NCBI RefSeq assembly: GCF_020080835.1
Contig: NC_058164.1
Location: 26,141,270-26,205,269, forward strand
Reading direction: 5' to 3'
Source of the DNA: Cotesia glomerata
Taxonomy: Eukaryota > Arthropoda > Insecta > Hymenoptera > Braconidae
Length of the DNA: 64,000 nucleotides
Below the pieces are notes generated by a model. The model was given only the letters and a program-made list of their open reading frames with translations. It ran no database searches and had not been told where the DNA came from. Of the stretch, positions 39,601-48,588 are shown one piece after another (the stretch's first letter is position 1; each line of letters begins with the position of its first letter). Made by a program: the position numbers and the translations under genes.

Positions 39601-40319
39601 CAGCCCTCGGGAGTTACCTTCAGGCGGACTCAGACCCAGTCGATGAAGATGCGCATCCACGAGTACCAAGACCCTAACCCTCAAATTGTCGATAACGACG
39701 AGAACCGCGATAACAAGACCGACCGTCGGTTACCGCCGATAAAAGAGTTTCAGAGGGATTACCGAGCTGGAAAAGCTTCCACGAGGCTCAGGTAAGATTA
39801 TTTTTGTTCTAAATTGAATTAATGGGTCAATTTTTTATGTAATTTTGATCTTTCAGATGCGCACAGAAGATAGTGACACAGTTAGAGATCACACCGAGCT
39901 ATAGAGTGTCCCTATGCAGCCCTACGACGTCAAAACCTTTAGAACCGTCGACGACTAGAACAATGACGTCGTCAACCTCAACATCTTCGGCTTTATCATC
40001 ATCCTCTCCACTAGCCGGCTCCTCAACGGCTACAAAAACACCAGCGACCTCTTCAGCGACAAAAAGACCCAGTAGTGTTTCAAGAAAGCCTTTGACCGTC
40101 GTTCAAGAGGTCCAGAATTCTAAGAAAGAAAAGGAGAAGGAGAAAGAACGCGAGAAGGCGGAAAAAGCGAGGCTCAAAGAGGAGGAAAAGGCGGAAAAAG
40201 CCCGGCAAAAAGAGGCCAAGAAACTCGCTAAAGAAGAAAAGAAACGCGCGAAGAAAGAGGCCAAGGCCCGAAGAAAGGAGGCCGAAGAGGCTCTTATCAG
40301 AGAAAGAGACGACAAGTAA
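18880..40319 (+). CDS. RING-HC finger protein, putative E3 ubiquitin ligase (6 coding exons)
   Basis: Coding exons are 18880-19188, 35109-35171, 38198-38265, 38344-38458, 39358-39791 and 39857-40319. They join in frame to 483 codons plus stop. An acceptor just before the start (TTTCAG at 18872) implies an upstream leader exon. The protein has an acidic N-terminus (1-50), a short hydrophobic segment (61-76, possible membrane anchor), a charged helical stretch (77-124), then a RING at 125-170 with C125, C128, C140, H142, C146, C149, C167 and C170 (C3HC4). After it come a Ser/Gly-rich region, a Ser/Thr-rich region, and a Lys/Glu-rich coiled coil at the C-terminus. RING proteins of this type usually act as ubiquitin E3 ligases, but the substrate is unknown and I do not recognise the ortholog. 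Introns 1 and 2 host other genes, and TEs account for much of the 21-kb span. Confidence 0.85.
19708..20976 (+). mobile_element. GGAGATCC-family element, copy in RING intron 1
   Basis: Runs from GAGATTCACGCGAAGTAAAA to GGAGGGTACTTATTGGATCT, with ends that are inverted versions of GGAGATCCA. Internal landmarks are AATCCCGCGGGTTGATATCT, GACTTGGCAATACCGCTTGC and GTAACCGCGGTTTTTTAAAT. About one and a half copies of the 330-bp module (start at 19708, again at 20039) precede the unique part. There is no coding capacity, so it is a non-autonomous DNA element by appearance. Confidence 0.7.
20977..23290. other. RING intron 1, trinucleotide-rich, no gene
   Basis: Contains dense ATT/AAT microsatellites (22290-22860, for example TTA runs near 22436 and AAT runs near 22490) and one copy of a dispersed repeat with TTGATAGTCTAGATCT (about 21116-21245; relatives at 31383 and 31665). 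No exon on either strand is supported. Confidence 0.5.
23325..23950. repeat. array C of self-palindromic units
   Basis: Two full units plus a partial third. The left flank GCTGCGTTCGAAAATTATCT and right flank TAGTGACTACGAGGTTGCTA match array B. Confidence 0.75.
23951..24880. other. intron 1 spacer with long TA microsatellite
   Basis: The core is an uninterrupted (TA)n run from about 24545 to 24625. The long Tyr-Ile open frames on the minus strand here are only translations of that run. Nothing else is recognised. Confidence 0.6.
24885..25715. repeat. array D of self-palindromic units (3 units)
   Basis: Three consecutive units (about 24900, 25155 and 25395) with the same arms and AT cores as array A, followed by the family right end CATAGTGACTGCAAGGTT at about 25695. 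It ends just downstream of the minus-strand lipase stop codon. Confidence 0.75.
25758..30543 (-). CDS. pancreatic-type lipase / phospholipase A1-like protein, 348 aa
   Basis: Six minus-strand exons: 30489-30543, 27678-27780, 27393-27538, 26821-27056, 26496-26739, 25758-26020. The joined length is 1047 nt with phases 1, 2, 1, 0, 1. All junctions are GT-AG. The third donor (GTTGGT) is weak but is the one that keeps the family motif NAYLKRG in frame. The catalytic triad is complete: S163 in GFSLG, D188 in GLDAA and H266 in CSHNRA. HTDGG and GHADFYPNDG are typical of the animal lipase family. Cys244 and Cys264 bracket the lid-region segment. The N-terminus (MLSSLFASMFCRLIVIP) is hydrophobic enough for a signal peptide, so a secreted enzyme is likely. 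Whether it acts on triglycerides or phospholipids cannot be read from sequence alone. The whole gene is nested antisense in RING intron 1. Confidence 0.9.
27083..27247 (+). mobile_element. GGAGATCC-family 3'-end fragment in a lipase intron
   Basis: Matches the last part of the family (AATTATTTAATGAGTAAATT through TTCTTTACACTAAGAGGGCA to TTGGATCTCCTTT). It occupies about half of the intron between lipase exons 3 and 4 (27057-27392). Confidence 0.7.
27790..28635. other. lipase intron 1, no further gene
   Basis: A/T-rich. Two related phrases, CCCATTAATGGCACCTTTAA and CCACTAATGGGGTCTTTTAC, at about 28330 and 28530 face each other and may be ends of a small decayed foldback element. Confidence 0.4.
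28636..29870 (+). mobile_element. MITE split by an AACTTCCCGC-family element
   Basis: A foldback MITE with alternating TTCTTGA/TCAAGAA blocks starts at about 28636 (CACAGAAAAA). It is broken at 28854 by a copy of the AACTTCCCGC family (28855 to about 29863), and its right end CAGTGTAG resumes at about 29864. The inserted copy has AACTTCCCGCTAAG at the left, GGCGGGAAGTT at 29825-29835, and then the tail AACCGTTTTCCAGATTTTTT. The nesting shows that the tail belongs to the inserted element. All lies in lipase intron 1. Confidence 0.65.
29880..30485. other. lipase intron 1, remainder
   Basis: A/T-rich with poly-T near 29967. No repeat family or exon recognised. Confidence 0.4.
30560..32930. other. 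RING intron 1, lipase upstream region
   Basis: This is upstream of the lipase start and should contain its promoter, but no TATA box at a convincing distance was found. Two copies of the dispersed repeat carrying TTGATAGTCTAGATCTTAAA and TCTGTCGGTAAA lie at about 31383-31520 and 31665-31800 (a third at 21116). A short B-box-like GTGGGTTCTAATCCCGAC lies near 32491. No further gene is seen. Confidence 0.45.
32936..34512 (+). mobile_element. GGAGATCC-family element with four tandem modules
   Basis: Starts GAGATCCACACAAAGAAGTC and ends AGGGTACTTGGATCTCCTT. The 330-345-bp module with AATCCCGCGGGTTGATATCT and CAGATCTAACAGCTGATTGC is repeated in tandem (starts near 32936, 33267, 33599 and 33942). 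It is followed by the unique right part with GACTTGGCAATACCGCTTGC. Comparison with the copy at 19708 shows that module number varies between insertions. Confidence 0.8.
34513..35108. other. end of RING intron 1
   Basis: A/T-rich; ends at the acceptor CTGTTTCAG before RING exon 2. A short Leu/Ser-rich open frame on the minus strand (34489-34683) overlaps the TE end and is not supported as a gene. Confidence 0.4.
35445..35481 (+). promoter_or_regulatory. TATA box and initiator of secreted peptide gene 1
   Basis: TATATAAG at 35445-35452 and an insect-type initiator TCAGT with its A at 35477, 32 nt downstream. The start codon follows at 35493, giving a short leader. The same arrangement and spacing precedes the neighbouring paralog. 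Confidence 0.75.
35493..36598 (+). CDS. secreted Gly/Pro-rich prepropeptide 1 (125 aa)
   Basis: Exons 35493-35540, 36212-36455 and 36513-36598; 378 nt, intron phases 0 and 1. Exon 1 encodes a 16-residue signal peptide, MNGFIIVCLLGCAVLA. Exon 2 encodes a Pro/Gly/Met-rich segment (GPPPPPGGMPGGGGSGG), then a dibasic site in RQKRSASD and an acidic/amphipathic stretch. Exon 3 adds a basic tail ending in PKPEPPKFTNF. The second intron is only 57 nt and the frame stays open through it, so retention would still give protein. The poly(A) signal AATAAA is at 36694. I do not recognise the family. The architecture resembles secreted peptides that are cleaved after KR, such as antimicrobial or venom-type peptides, but that is inference. 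It lies in the sense direction inside RING intron 2. Confidence 0.8.
35780..35984. mobile_element. foldback MITE in intron 1 of peptide gene 1
   Basis: Ends CACAGTAAAAATTTTG and CAAAATTTTCTACTGTG are inverted and flanked by TA on both sides. The interior repeats GTTAAATATTTAACAC and its complement. Confidence 0.75.
36600..37425. other. spacer between the two peptide genes
   Basis: A/T-rich intron sequence of the RING gene holding the poly(A) signal of peptide gene 1 (36694). A G/C-richer GACGCGGAGGCGTCATTAAC stands at about 36959. No further gene is seen. Confidence 0.45.
37430..37466 (+). promoter_or_regulatory. TATA box and initiator of secreted peptide gene 2
   Basis: TATATAAG at 37430-37437 with an initiator-like TCAGA whose A is at 37462, again 32 nt downstream. 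ATG follows at 37477. Confidence 0.75.
37477..38007 (+). CDS. secreted Gly-rich prepropeptide 2 (133 aa)
   Basis: Exons 37477-37524, 37588-37861 and 37928-38007; 402 nt, with the same intron phases (0, 1) and the same 48-nt signal exon as its neighbour. The signal peptide is MNGLTIALVVSCAVLA. A Gly-rich domain of about 65 residues follows, with repeats of GGG and GAGAG. Then comes a dibasic site EKNKRSIDD, an acidic segment (DDFDIFPESF), and a basic Met/Pro tail beginning MMKGKRMGR and ending QLPKKF. The poly(A) signal AATAAA is at 38077. The two genes are clearly tandem paralogs, although the mature parts have diverged strongly. Role unknown; secretion and cleavage at KR are inferred. Confidence 0.8.
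38490..39053. mobile_element. probable foldback element in RING intron 4
   Basis: The left part ACACCCATATAAACAATTTT and right part ACAAAATTTTTTTCTGCGT are roughly inverted. Between them, TTGTTATTNCAACAAA-type words recur in both orientations. No coding sequence. Confidence 0.5.
39060..39313 (-). mobile_element. Helitron-like mini-elements, two adjoining copies
   Basis: The full copy 39177-39313 (minus strand) starts TCATAATAAAATAGAGATGA and ends with hairpin GCGCGCGCTTGCGCGCGC, then AATTTGAATTCTAG. A partial copy at 39060-39176 in the same orientation directly adjoins its CTAG end. Both are in RING intron 4. Confidence 0.65.
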
Positions 40320-42097
40320 GGATCCTAATCGACAGCGGCTTAAAAATCATCTAACTTTACAAACAATTAATTATTAATAGGCGATAATATTTAAAATAAT
40401 GTCTAGTGGCCAAAGATGTTTATGAATATTTACGTAATTTATAATTGTAATTTTATTAATATATACATTATAAATCCTGTCGGGTATTTTGCATTTATCA
40501 ACATCAGCCATGTGCTAAACAAATATCAGGTTTATTATAGACTAAAGCAATTAGTAAGGCTAGGATTTATGTGTAGTAGGTTATGACTCGCTTTATTTTA
40601 ATTGACTTTTCGTTAATTTTTTAAAGGTTGAATTTGTTATCAAAATGCAGGAATTTTTGGTAAATATTTACAAGTGGGTCAACCATTTTGATTTTCATTT
40701 TTTTTAACGAAATTTTTATTTGATTTTATTTAATTAAAATTATCACAATTTATAAATTTTTTAGAAAATTGTGATATTCAAATTTTTTTTTAATGTTCGT
40801 TTTTTTATGGATTAAAATATATATATATATTAAAAAGATCAAAAAAAGATAAAGTAGAAATTATATCCAAAAAAAAAAAAAAATGAGCCAAAATTTTTTT
40901 CAACTTTTAAACGCAAAAAAGCTATCGTAATCTTTATTAACAAATTTTATAAATTTTTTAGAAAATTGTGATATTCAACTTTTTTTTTTTTCAATTTTTT
41001 TTTATGTACTTTTCAAAAAAAAATATCAAAAACATCAAAAAAGATAAAGTAGAAATTTTATCCAAAATAAAATGAAAGCCAAAATTTTTTCCAACTTTTG
41101 AAGGCAAAAGAAAATATTGAAATCTTTATTTTTTCCTTTCACGTCATATTTTATCATAAATGCGCAAAAAAAATGGAAAATTTTAATTTTTCACCTAGTT
41201 ATGACCCAAAATAAAATTGACCCATCTTATAAATAATTACCAAATCTTTTCTTGGAATAGAATCAAGCTAAGACTTTAAATTAAACGCTCAAAATAAATT
41301 CTATTAGAAATTTTAGAATTATATTTATTGAAATTAAAAATAAAAATCTTAGATTTTTTATAATTAGTTAGTTAAAAATTATAAAATGTGATAAGATATT
41401 TTTAGTTTGAAAATTAATATTAAAAAAAAATTTACTAACGAGAAGTCAATTTTATTTGACGAGTTACATAACCTTAAAGATTTAAAATAATTAAGGAGCA
41501 TGGACGTGTTTTGAGTCAATAATTATTTTAGCAAATCATTTTGTTAATCTAATCATTTTAATTTGATTAAATATGAGCCAGAGAATAAAATCAAAATGAA
41601 TTTCTTTTGATCAAAAAACTATTCGATACACGTAAAATTAATGAATGTTTATTTAAAATTCGACGTACTGAGATTAATAATGTAACGGTGATAGGATTAT
41701 AAATTATAAAATATTTTATAATGAATAATCATTAAATGCACATATCAAAATCACTATTTGGCTTTTAGTGAATCGGCTAGAACCCTAGAGAGTCAATTAA
41801 ATTGTTGGACATTTATCAATTGTTAATTAATCATACATATTTTAACCTAGATCATAGATCATAGATCATATATCATGTAGCGCTTTTAATCACTAGTGGG
41901 TAAAGTTATCGGTAATTAATTGATAATTGATAGGTTAAACAAAAGGGTTGTGAGATTATATTAATGGATAAAGCTTAGGGCTTATTCGGCTGCGTCGTAA
42001 GATTGGTTAGTTTATTTAAGTATGTAAAAATATGAGTATAGACTTATATTTGTTAATCTCAGTGTCGGATAAAATCAAAATTTTAGCTTTATAATTA
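40320..42097. other. RING 3' flank and intergenic
   Basis: Probably holds the RING 3' UTR; several AATAAA signals occur, so the end cannot be fixed. An imperfect local duplication with AGATAAAGTAGAAATT and TGAGCCAAAATTTTTT occurs at about 40835-40990 and 41035-41170. A triple ATAGATCATAGATCAT repeat lies near 41852. No gene is seen. Confidence 0.4.
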
Positions 42098-43107
42098 AGG
42101 AGATCCAAAGTGTAAAGAATGTCTATAAAAAAATAATACGTAGAAATACTTTTTTCTTAAAATTAATTTTTAAATTAATTAATAACATTTTTGAGGAAAT
42201 TTCCGATAAATTTATTCATTAAATAATAATTAACATTTAATTGACTAATAAAAAATATAGCGCTCTGAATTACCGGTATACACTTGACAACACAAAAAGA
42301 GTTCCCTAACCTTCAAATTTATTTATGTTTACTGTTTAACTTAAATTACTAGGATCTAGCATTTAAAAAACCGCGGTTACTTATGTTTTGGGTAACTGCG
42401 CAAGCGGTGTTGCCAAGTCAAATACAAGACTTTAAAGAACGCAAGTTCCGAGTGATTTTTCATAAAAAATCTAAAATATCTCCGTAATACGTTCGGAAAG
42501 TAACTTTTTTTTATTCTTTTAATCTTTAGCTTATTATTTTTTCGATCAAATTCAATGAGAATAAAATTTTTTTTAAATCGTTAATTGCATTTAATTCTTA
42601 ACCAAATACCGGCTGGTGGTATCTCCATTCATGTAAAAATTACAATTTTACCTAATTATTTCATTAAATCCCGGAAAAATGTTTTTTAATTTTTTTATTA
42701 ATTATTAGGCTACGTAGATTGAATTTACAAATTTTCAGAAAGTTTTAAAAACTTGACTACTTCTCGTGGATCTCCTTAATACTGCTTAAATCTATAAAAC
42801 TGCAAAATGTAATCGTTTAAATCCGTACCAGTTAATTATAATCAACGAAAAATTCTTAAAACTGAAGAGAGAGCAATCAGCTGTTAGATCTGAAGCCGCC
42901 ATTGAAGATATCAACCCGCGGGATTTTCAAAAATCTTGAATATTGGCGGGAATTTTTACATGTAAAAATTACAATTTTCAAACCTAATTATTTTATTAAA
43001 TCCCGGAAACCTGTTTTTTAATTTTTTTATTAATTATTACGCTGCGTAAATTGAATTTACAATTTTTCAGGAAGATTTAAAAATTTGACTTCGCGTGGAT
43101 CTCTTTA
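42098..43107 (-). mobile_element. GGAGATCC-family element, inverted copy
   Basis: Starts AAGGAGATCCAAAGTGTAAA and ends TTCGCGTGGATCTCTTT, i.e. the family in reverse orientation. It has the unique right part and about one and a half modules with ATATCAACCCGCGGGATTTT. Confidence 0.75.
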
Positions 43108-44070
43108 AAATAATATAAAAAAAAATAAAATCAAAGTTTTTATCAAATTCTATTAAAAATTTCTACATTACCGACAGTTGAATAATTTTCTCGCTTGCTC
43201 CTAATTAGTCATTTAAATTATTTATAACGTGTATTGAATAAATAAAAAATAATAATAAGAAAGATGTACTCCATATAAATGCAACTAATTATAAAAAATA
43301 ACAAAATGTTGGCAATAATCGTTTTACTTAATACTTTACCAATTTATAAATCGAATATATAATCAAAATTCTAATGAGAAAGGTACGAATGTAATTTTTT
43401 AACGTATTTGTTTGCACCTTTCTCAGGTTTATATATATACAAATATTAATATTAATATTTAATAAATTCTGTTGAAATTTTTATCACAGTATGTGATAAA
43501 TTTTATAGGTAAATTCAAAAAATGGTATGTAGCTTTTTTTATTTTATATGCGCGCTTAATTAGAGTGACTTTCGAAGACTAAAGTGCAAAATATTATTAA
43601 AGAGTATTTTTAAGGACTATAATCGGTAGCTAAGAATAAATAACGTTTGAATAAATTATTATTAATAATAGTAATTAATATGAAATTTATATTTACCAAA
43701 TAATGATGTAAAATATCTTCGAATAGAAATTGTAAAATGTCCCGCACTTTGTAACGGCTTTCAAGTAGAGTCTATTTTTAGTAGTTCTAAGGGATGATTC
43801 GTTGGTGAGAAGTTTAATTGTTTTCACTGATGTAAAGTGCAGGATCTAAATGAATCAAATAAAATATTGTAATTAATAAAAGTTTGTTCTTTCAAACCCA
43901 ACTTTAAAATATTTTTTAACAAATCAATAACAATAAAAAAAATGCTTCTAAAAAGTTTCACTTAAAATTCTTATTAATTTCTACATGTGGAACTTTTTAA
44001 TTAAATTTTTTTTTTATGATAATTTAATTGCCTTAAAATTCTAAAAAAATTTTTAATTTCTGTCAACTTT
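43108..44070. other. intergenic, A/T-rich, no gene seen
   Basis: No exon, RNA gene or assigned repeat family. Short open frames are random in composition. Confidence 0.4.
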
Positions 44071-44074
44071 AGTG

Positions 44075-44277
44075 CACTGATAAAAGAATTTCTTAGTATT
44101 TAAGAAATCATTTTTTAGTATTTAAAAAAAATTTCTTAAACATCATTTTTTAGTATTTTAAAAATATATCTTAAATACTAAGAAATATTTTTTAAATACT
44201 AAAAAATGATGTTTAAGAAATGATTTCTTAAATACAAAGAAATCTTCTTTAAATGCTAAGAAATCCTTTTATTAGTG
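44075..44277. mobile_element. foldback MITE with CACTGATAAAAG ends
   Basis: Ends CACTGATAAAAG and CTTTTATTAGTG are inverted and flanked by TG. The interior is filled with AAGAAAT and ATTTCTT words that pair across the centre. The ends resemble those of the MITE at 9787-10031. Confidence 0.7.
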
Positions 44278-44409
44278 TGTCATAACTTTTCGAGCTCGGA
44301 AACTTACATAGGTTTGTTGCAGTTAAGTGCGGGTTAAGAAAATTTTCTTGGCACTTAAAAGTAGTGATTTAATTTTGTAGTCTTCAAGAAGTCTTCTCCT
44401 GGATTGAAG

Positions 44410-44721
44410 TCAATTTAAAATTGACAAGATGGCTCTTGATTATTATTTAGCCATAAGATTATATCGTTGCAAAGCGGCGCTTGTTTATTATTTCACCAGC
44501 CTTGATATTCTTCTCTGGAACCCTGGAGCTGGATCTGAATTCGGGATGTCTTCCCTGAGGGTCGGCAGTCAAGTAAACAAGTTGTCTTTACTATAAATAA
44601 ATCCACTAATTTATTCAGCTGGAATTAATTAATTTAAAGTTAAACTAAAAAATACTTACCGCCCGTAGGGTAGTCGCCGCGCTGGGTACTAAGATTCGCG
44701 CGGACCATGAAGAGAGGTTGC

Positions 44722-44753
<32 letters not shown>

Positions 44754-45512
44754 CGGTTATCTTGGTAAATTAAAGCTGAGGGTCGACATTTAAGTAACCA
44801 AATTGTCTTTACTGTAAATAAAACCACTAATTTATTACGCTGCAAAATTAATTTAAATTCTAAAAAAAACTAAAATACTTACCGCCCGTAGGGTAGTCGC
44901 CGCGCTGGGTACTAAGATTCGCGCGGACCATGAAGAGAGGTTGCCAAATTTTTTTTTTTTTTTTTTTTTTTTTTCGGTTATCTTGATAAATTAAAGCTGA
45001 GGGTCGACATTTAAGTAACCAAGTTTTTACTGTAAATAAAAGCACTAATTTATTCCGCTGCTAAATTAATTTAAATTCTAAAAAAAACTACAATACTTAC
45101 CGCCCGTAGGGTAGTCGCCGCGCTGGGTACTAAGATTCGCGCGGACCATGAAGAGAGGTTGCCAATTTTTTTTTTTTTTTTTTCGGTTATCTTGGTAAAT
45201 TAAATCTGAGGGTCGGCATTCAAGTAACCAAATTGTCTTTACTGTAAATAAAACCACTAATTTATTCCGCTGCAAAATTAATTTAAATTCAAAATTAAAC
45301 TAAAACTAGTATACGTTGCGCGCGCAAGCGCGCGTGTGAATTTAGTATGGAGTTATCTATATTTTCATACTTATGATATATTTGACCAATCACGTTACGA
45401 ATAGTTTGTCTTATTGTGTATATTTTCATATTTTTCATCTAAATTATAAGAGTGGATACTTACCGCCCGGAGGATAGTCACCGCGCTTGGTACTAAGATT
45501 CGCGCGGACCAT
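44410..45512 (-). repeat. tandem array of a short start exon (4 copies), possible minus-strand gene
   Basis: A 49-nt block encoding MVRANLSTQRGDYPTG (or a close variant) and ending in a perfect donor (GGCG then GTAAGT) occurs four times on the minus strand: 45464-45512, 45101-45149, 44883-44931 and 44660-44708. Each is preceded by a poly(A)-like run in the gene sense and followed by a short intron-like stretch and an acceptor TTTACAG or TTTATAG. From the last copy, splicing to about 44594 would continue in frame for about 32 codons, beginning VKTTCLLDCRPSGK, to a stop near 44498. An alternative frame of that second block gives TADPQGRHPEF. The product is not recognised. The block may be a leader exon of a gene whose body was lost, or a small peptide gene with a duplicated 5' end. 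It is divergent from PSMB3. Confidence 0.45.
45306..45456 (-). mobile_element. Helitron-like mini-element with defined empty site
   Basis: A 151-bp unit, minus strand, from TCCACTCTTATAATTTAG to a GCGCGC hairpin and ACGTATACTAG. It sits inside the intron of the fourth start-exon copy, between GTAAGTA and TTTTAGTTTAA. The equivalent site in the neighbouring copies (GTAAGTATTTTTTAGTTTAA near 44660) is empty. Insertion was therefore precisely between A and T without target duplication, as expected for a Helitron. Confidence 0.85.
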
Positions 45513-45649
45513 GGAGAGAGACTGCTAATTTTTTAATTTTTTTTCGGTAATTTTGGTAAGTTAAAACGCTAAATTAAAGTTTTGATTTTCCAGTTCTGAA
45601 ATTTTATTAAAATGTAGCTATTTTCATAAAATTAAATAAAAAATTCTTT

Positions 45650-45870
45650 TTTTGCCCTCCGGGCGGAAAGTGGCAACTTTCGTCCCGCTGCGCTAAACTA
45701 AGTTGCCGCTTTCCGCCTTCGTCGGACAAAAAAATAGTATACACTCCTCGGGAAGTAAATAAGAAAGCCTCAGATCACATGTTTGTTGACCTCGGCTTCG
45801 CCTCGGCCGAGGGATTACATGTGATCTGAGACATTTCTTACTTTACTTCCCTAGGTGTGTAATATACTAT
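45650..45870. repeat. G/C-rich double hairpin element
   Basis: Two adjacent foldbacks. The first (about 45653-45725) pairs GCGGAAAGTGGCAACTT with AAGTTGCCGCTTTCCGC. The second (about 45738-45868) pairs CCTCAGATCACATGT with ACATGTGATCTGAG, extended outward by GGGAAGTAAA / TTTACTTCCC and AGTATA / TATACT. The loops contain GCTTCGCCTCGGCCGAGG. No coding frame. Confidence 0.75.
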
Positions 45871-45874
45871 TAAT

Positions 45875-46343
45875 TTAATCTGATTGGTCAATTGAGGTTA
45901 AATAGTTAAAAAATTATCTTTTGTAAATAAATGTTAATTAATAATTATTACTTTTAATATGAAGAATGTAAATTAAAATAAAATAAATATTTTAACAATA
46001 AAATAATTATGAAAAAAATTTAATTGAAGAAAAAAATTTTTTTATATTAATTTTTAATAAAAAAAAATTAAGTGACCTTAAAACTAATTATTGAAAAAAT
46101 TCTCTGAAATATAATAATTACTTTTGAATTTTTTTTTAAGTAAGCGCTAGTGTTTTTTTCTTATCCATCGGATCCATAAAGTAGAAATTTACTTGTCCGA
46201 TATTTCTAACAGCAATTAATAATAATAATAATAATATTGTATTTTATCAAAGCTTGAAGCCGCTTGTCTGCAAGCAACTCAAGGTTTATTTCATTCTTTA
46301 ATTAATTAATTAAAGTCCAGGATTACAAAAATAAATTATTAAA
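45875..46343. other. upstream region of PSMB3
   Basis: A/T-rich. It should contain the PSMB3 promoter and leader, but no TATA box or initiator at a clear distance was identified, as is usual for housekeeping genes. Confidence 0.4.
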
Positions 46344-48511
46344 ATGGTAAGAAGTATTTTATTTAATAATTTTAATTAAATTTTCTTTTTTATTTGGAAT
46401 TTTATTGAGTTTTTAGACTGTGACAATAACACTGTTTATTTTACAGGTTATATATTGACGTGATTATAATGACAGTGCAATTTTTCTAAGTTTATTTTAT
46501 TTTTAAAAAATTATTTGTTTATTAAAAATTGTTTATAAATATTTTGAAGCTAATTGACTATTTTTTTTTAATTTTAAATATATTTTTTATTTGACAATAA
46601 TGGTTTTTTATTTCACTAAAAATATCAATGATTTGACAGTATTTTAGTTTTCTTTTTAAATAAATTAGTTTAAAAAATATTTAAATAAAATTTACAATTA
46701 TTTTTTATTTAAATTTGTCTGTAAACTTAAAAATATATATTTTTTTATAATTATTAGACAGTTAAATTATCAATTCAAAAAATTATTAAAAAATAAACAA
46801 GTAAAAAGTTTTAAAAAAAATAAATTTAATGAAAAAATGTTTTTTTTTTTAATAAATTGAAAAAATTAGTCAAAAATAATAATACTAAAATTAGCCAAGG
46901 TTCAAAAATTTTTTAATTTTTTAATTATTTAAATTACAAGTAAAAATATACAAAAAAAAAAATTGCACGGGTAATTTTTTAAAATTTTTTCTTTTATTTT
47001 TTTTATAATTTTTTCAATTAAAAAAAAATTTTAAGATGTAACACAATTTAATTTTCATCAAAAATATTTTAATTTAAATATTATAAATTTTTATTTTAAA
47101 ATTATATAACAAAATTTATAATTTAAAAATTTGAGACAAAAATTTTTTAATAAAAAATTATTTAAAAAAATTTAATAATAAAAATAAATAAGTTATTAAT
47201 TAAAATAATAATTAAATACTTACCTCGAGGATTTAATAATTAATTAAAAAAAATTTTCAGAGTATCTTGGCATACAATGGAGGCGCAATAATAGCCATGA
47301 AGGGCAAAAATTGCGTAGCGATAGCAGCTGACCGTAGATTTGGTGTCCAAGCTCAAACAATCACGTGTGACTTTGAAAAAATTTTCGAAATGGGCCCTCA
47401 CATGTACGTAGGAATCCCCGGACTGGCCACGGACGTCCAGACAGTAAAGGAGCGCCTGAGGTTCCGGCTGAACCTTTACGAATTAAAAGAGAACCGCCGC
47501 ATGCACCCGAAGACTTTCGCGTCCGTGGTGTCCAATCTCTTGTACGAGAAGCGATTTGGATCTTACTTCGTGGAGCCGATCATCGTCGGGTTGGACCCGG
47601 AAACCTTCGAGCCGTACATCTGCAACATGGACTTGATCGGCTGTCTCAATGAGCCGGAAGATTTTGTCGTAGGAGGCACTTGCGAGGAACAATTGTACGG
47701 TATGTGCGAGACCGTCTACGAGCCGGATCTAGAACCGGAGGATTTGTTCGAGACCATCAGCCAAGCTCTGGTCAACGCCTGTGACCGTGATGCTATTTCT
47801 GGATGGGGTGCTATCGTACATATTATGTAAGTTATTTTCATTAAAATTTTGCTTTATTAAATAATGATTTTTGTTAAATTGCACTGTACTTTCTTAAATA
47901 TTAACATTTTTAAAGATATAAGCTCATCCTGATTTTACACTCATCAAGAGCTTTCATTTGAGTACCCACATGCATTTTTGATATATTTTTCATATATACA
48001 TATATATTATATATATGTATATATGAAAAATATATCAAAAATGCATGTGGGTATTTAAATGATAGCTCTTGTTGAATGTAACATCAGGATGAGCTTATAT
48101 TTTTAAAAATGTCATTATTTAAGAAAGTACAGTGTAATTTAACAAATATCTTGTGAACTATTGACATTTTTAAAGATATAAGCTCATCCTGATGTTACAC
48201 TCATTGAAACCTTTCATTTGAGTACCCACATGCATTTTTGATATATTTTTTATATATACATATATATATAATACATATAAATATATAAAATATATGAAAA
48301 ATTGATGTGGGTACTCAAATGAAAGGTCTTAATAAGTATAACATCAGGATGAGCTTATATCTTTAAAAATGTCAATATTTCACAAGATATTTGTCAAATT
48401 GAACTATACTTTCTTTTCTATTAAGGTTTTTAAAAATATAAGGTCATCCTGATGTTACATTCATCAAGAGCTTTCATTTGAGTACCCACATGCATTTTTG
48501 ATATATTTTTC

Positions 48512-48588
<77 letters not shown>

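Noticed and set aside
40103..40315. Minus-strand Ser/Leu/Phe-rich open frame
   Set aside because: Complement of the Lys/Glu-rich coiled coil encoded by the last RING exon.
44645..45275. Lys-rich open frames (poly-Lys) on the minus strand
   Set aside because: They read through poly(A) runs between the repeated start exons; the real signal is the 49-nt exon in another frame.
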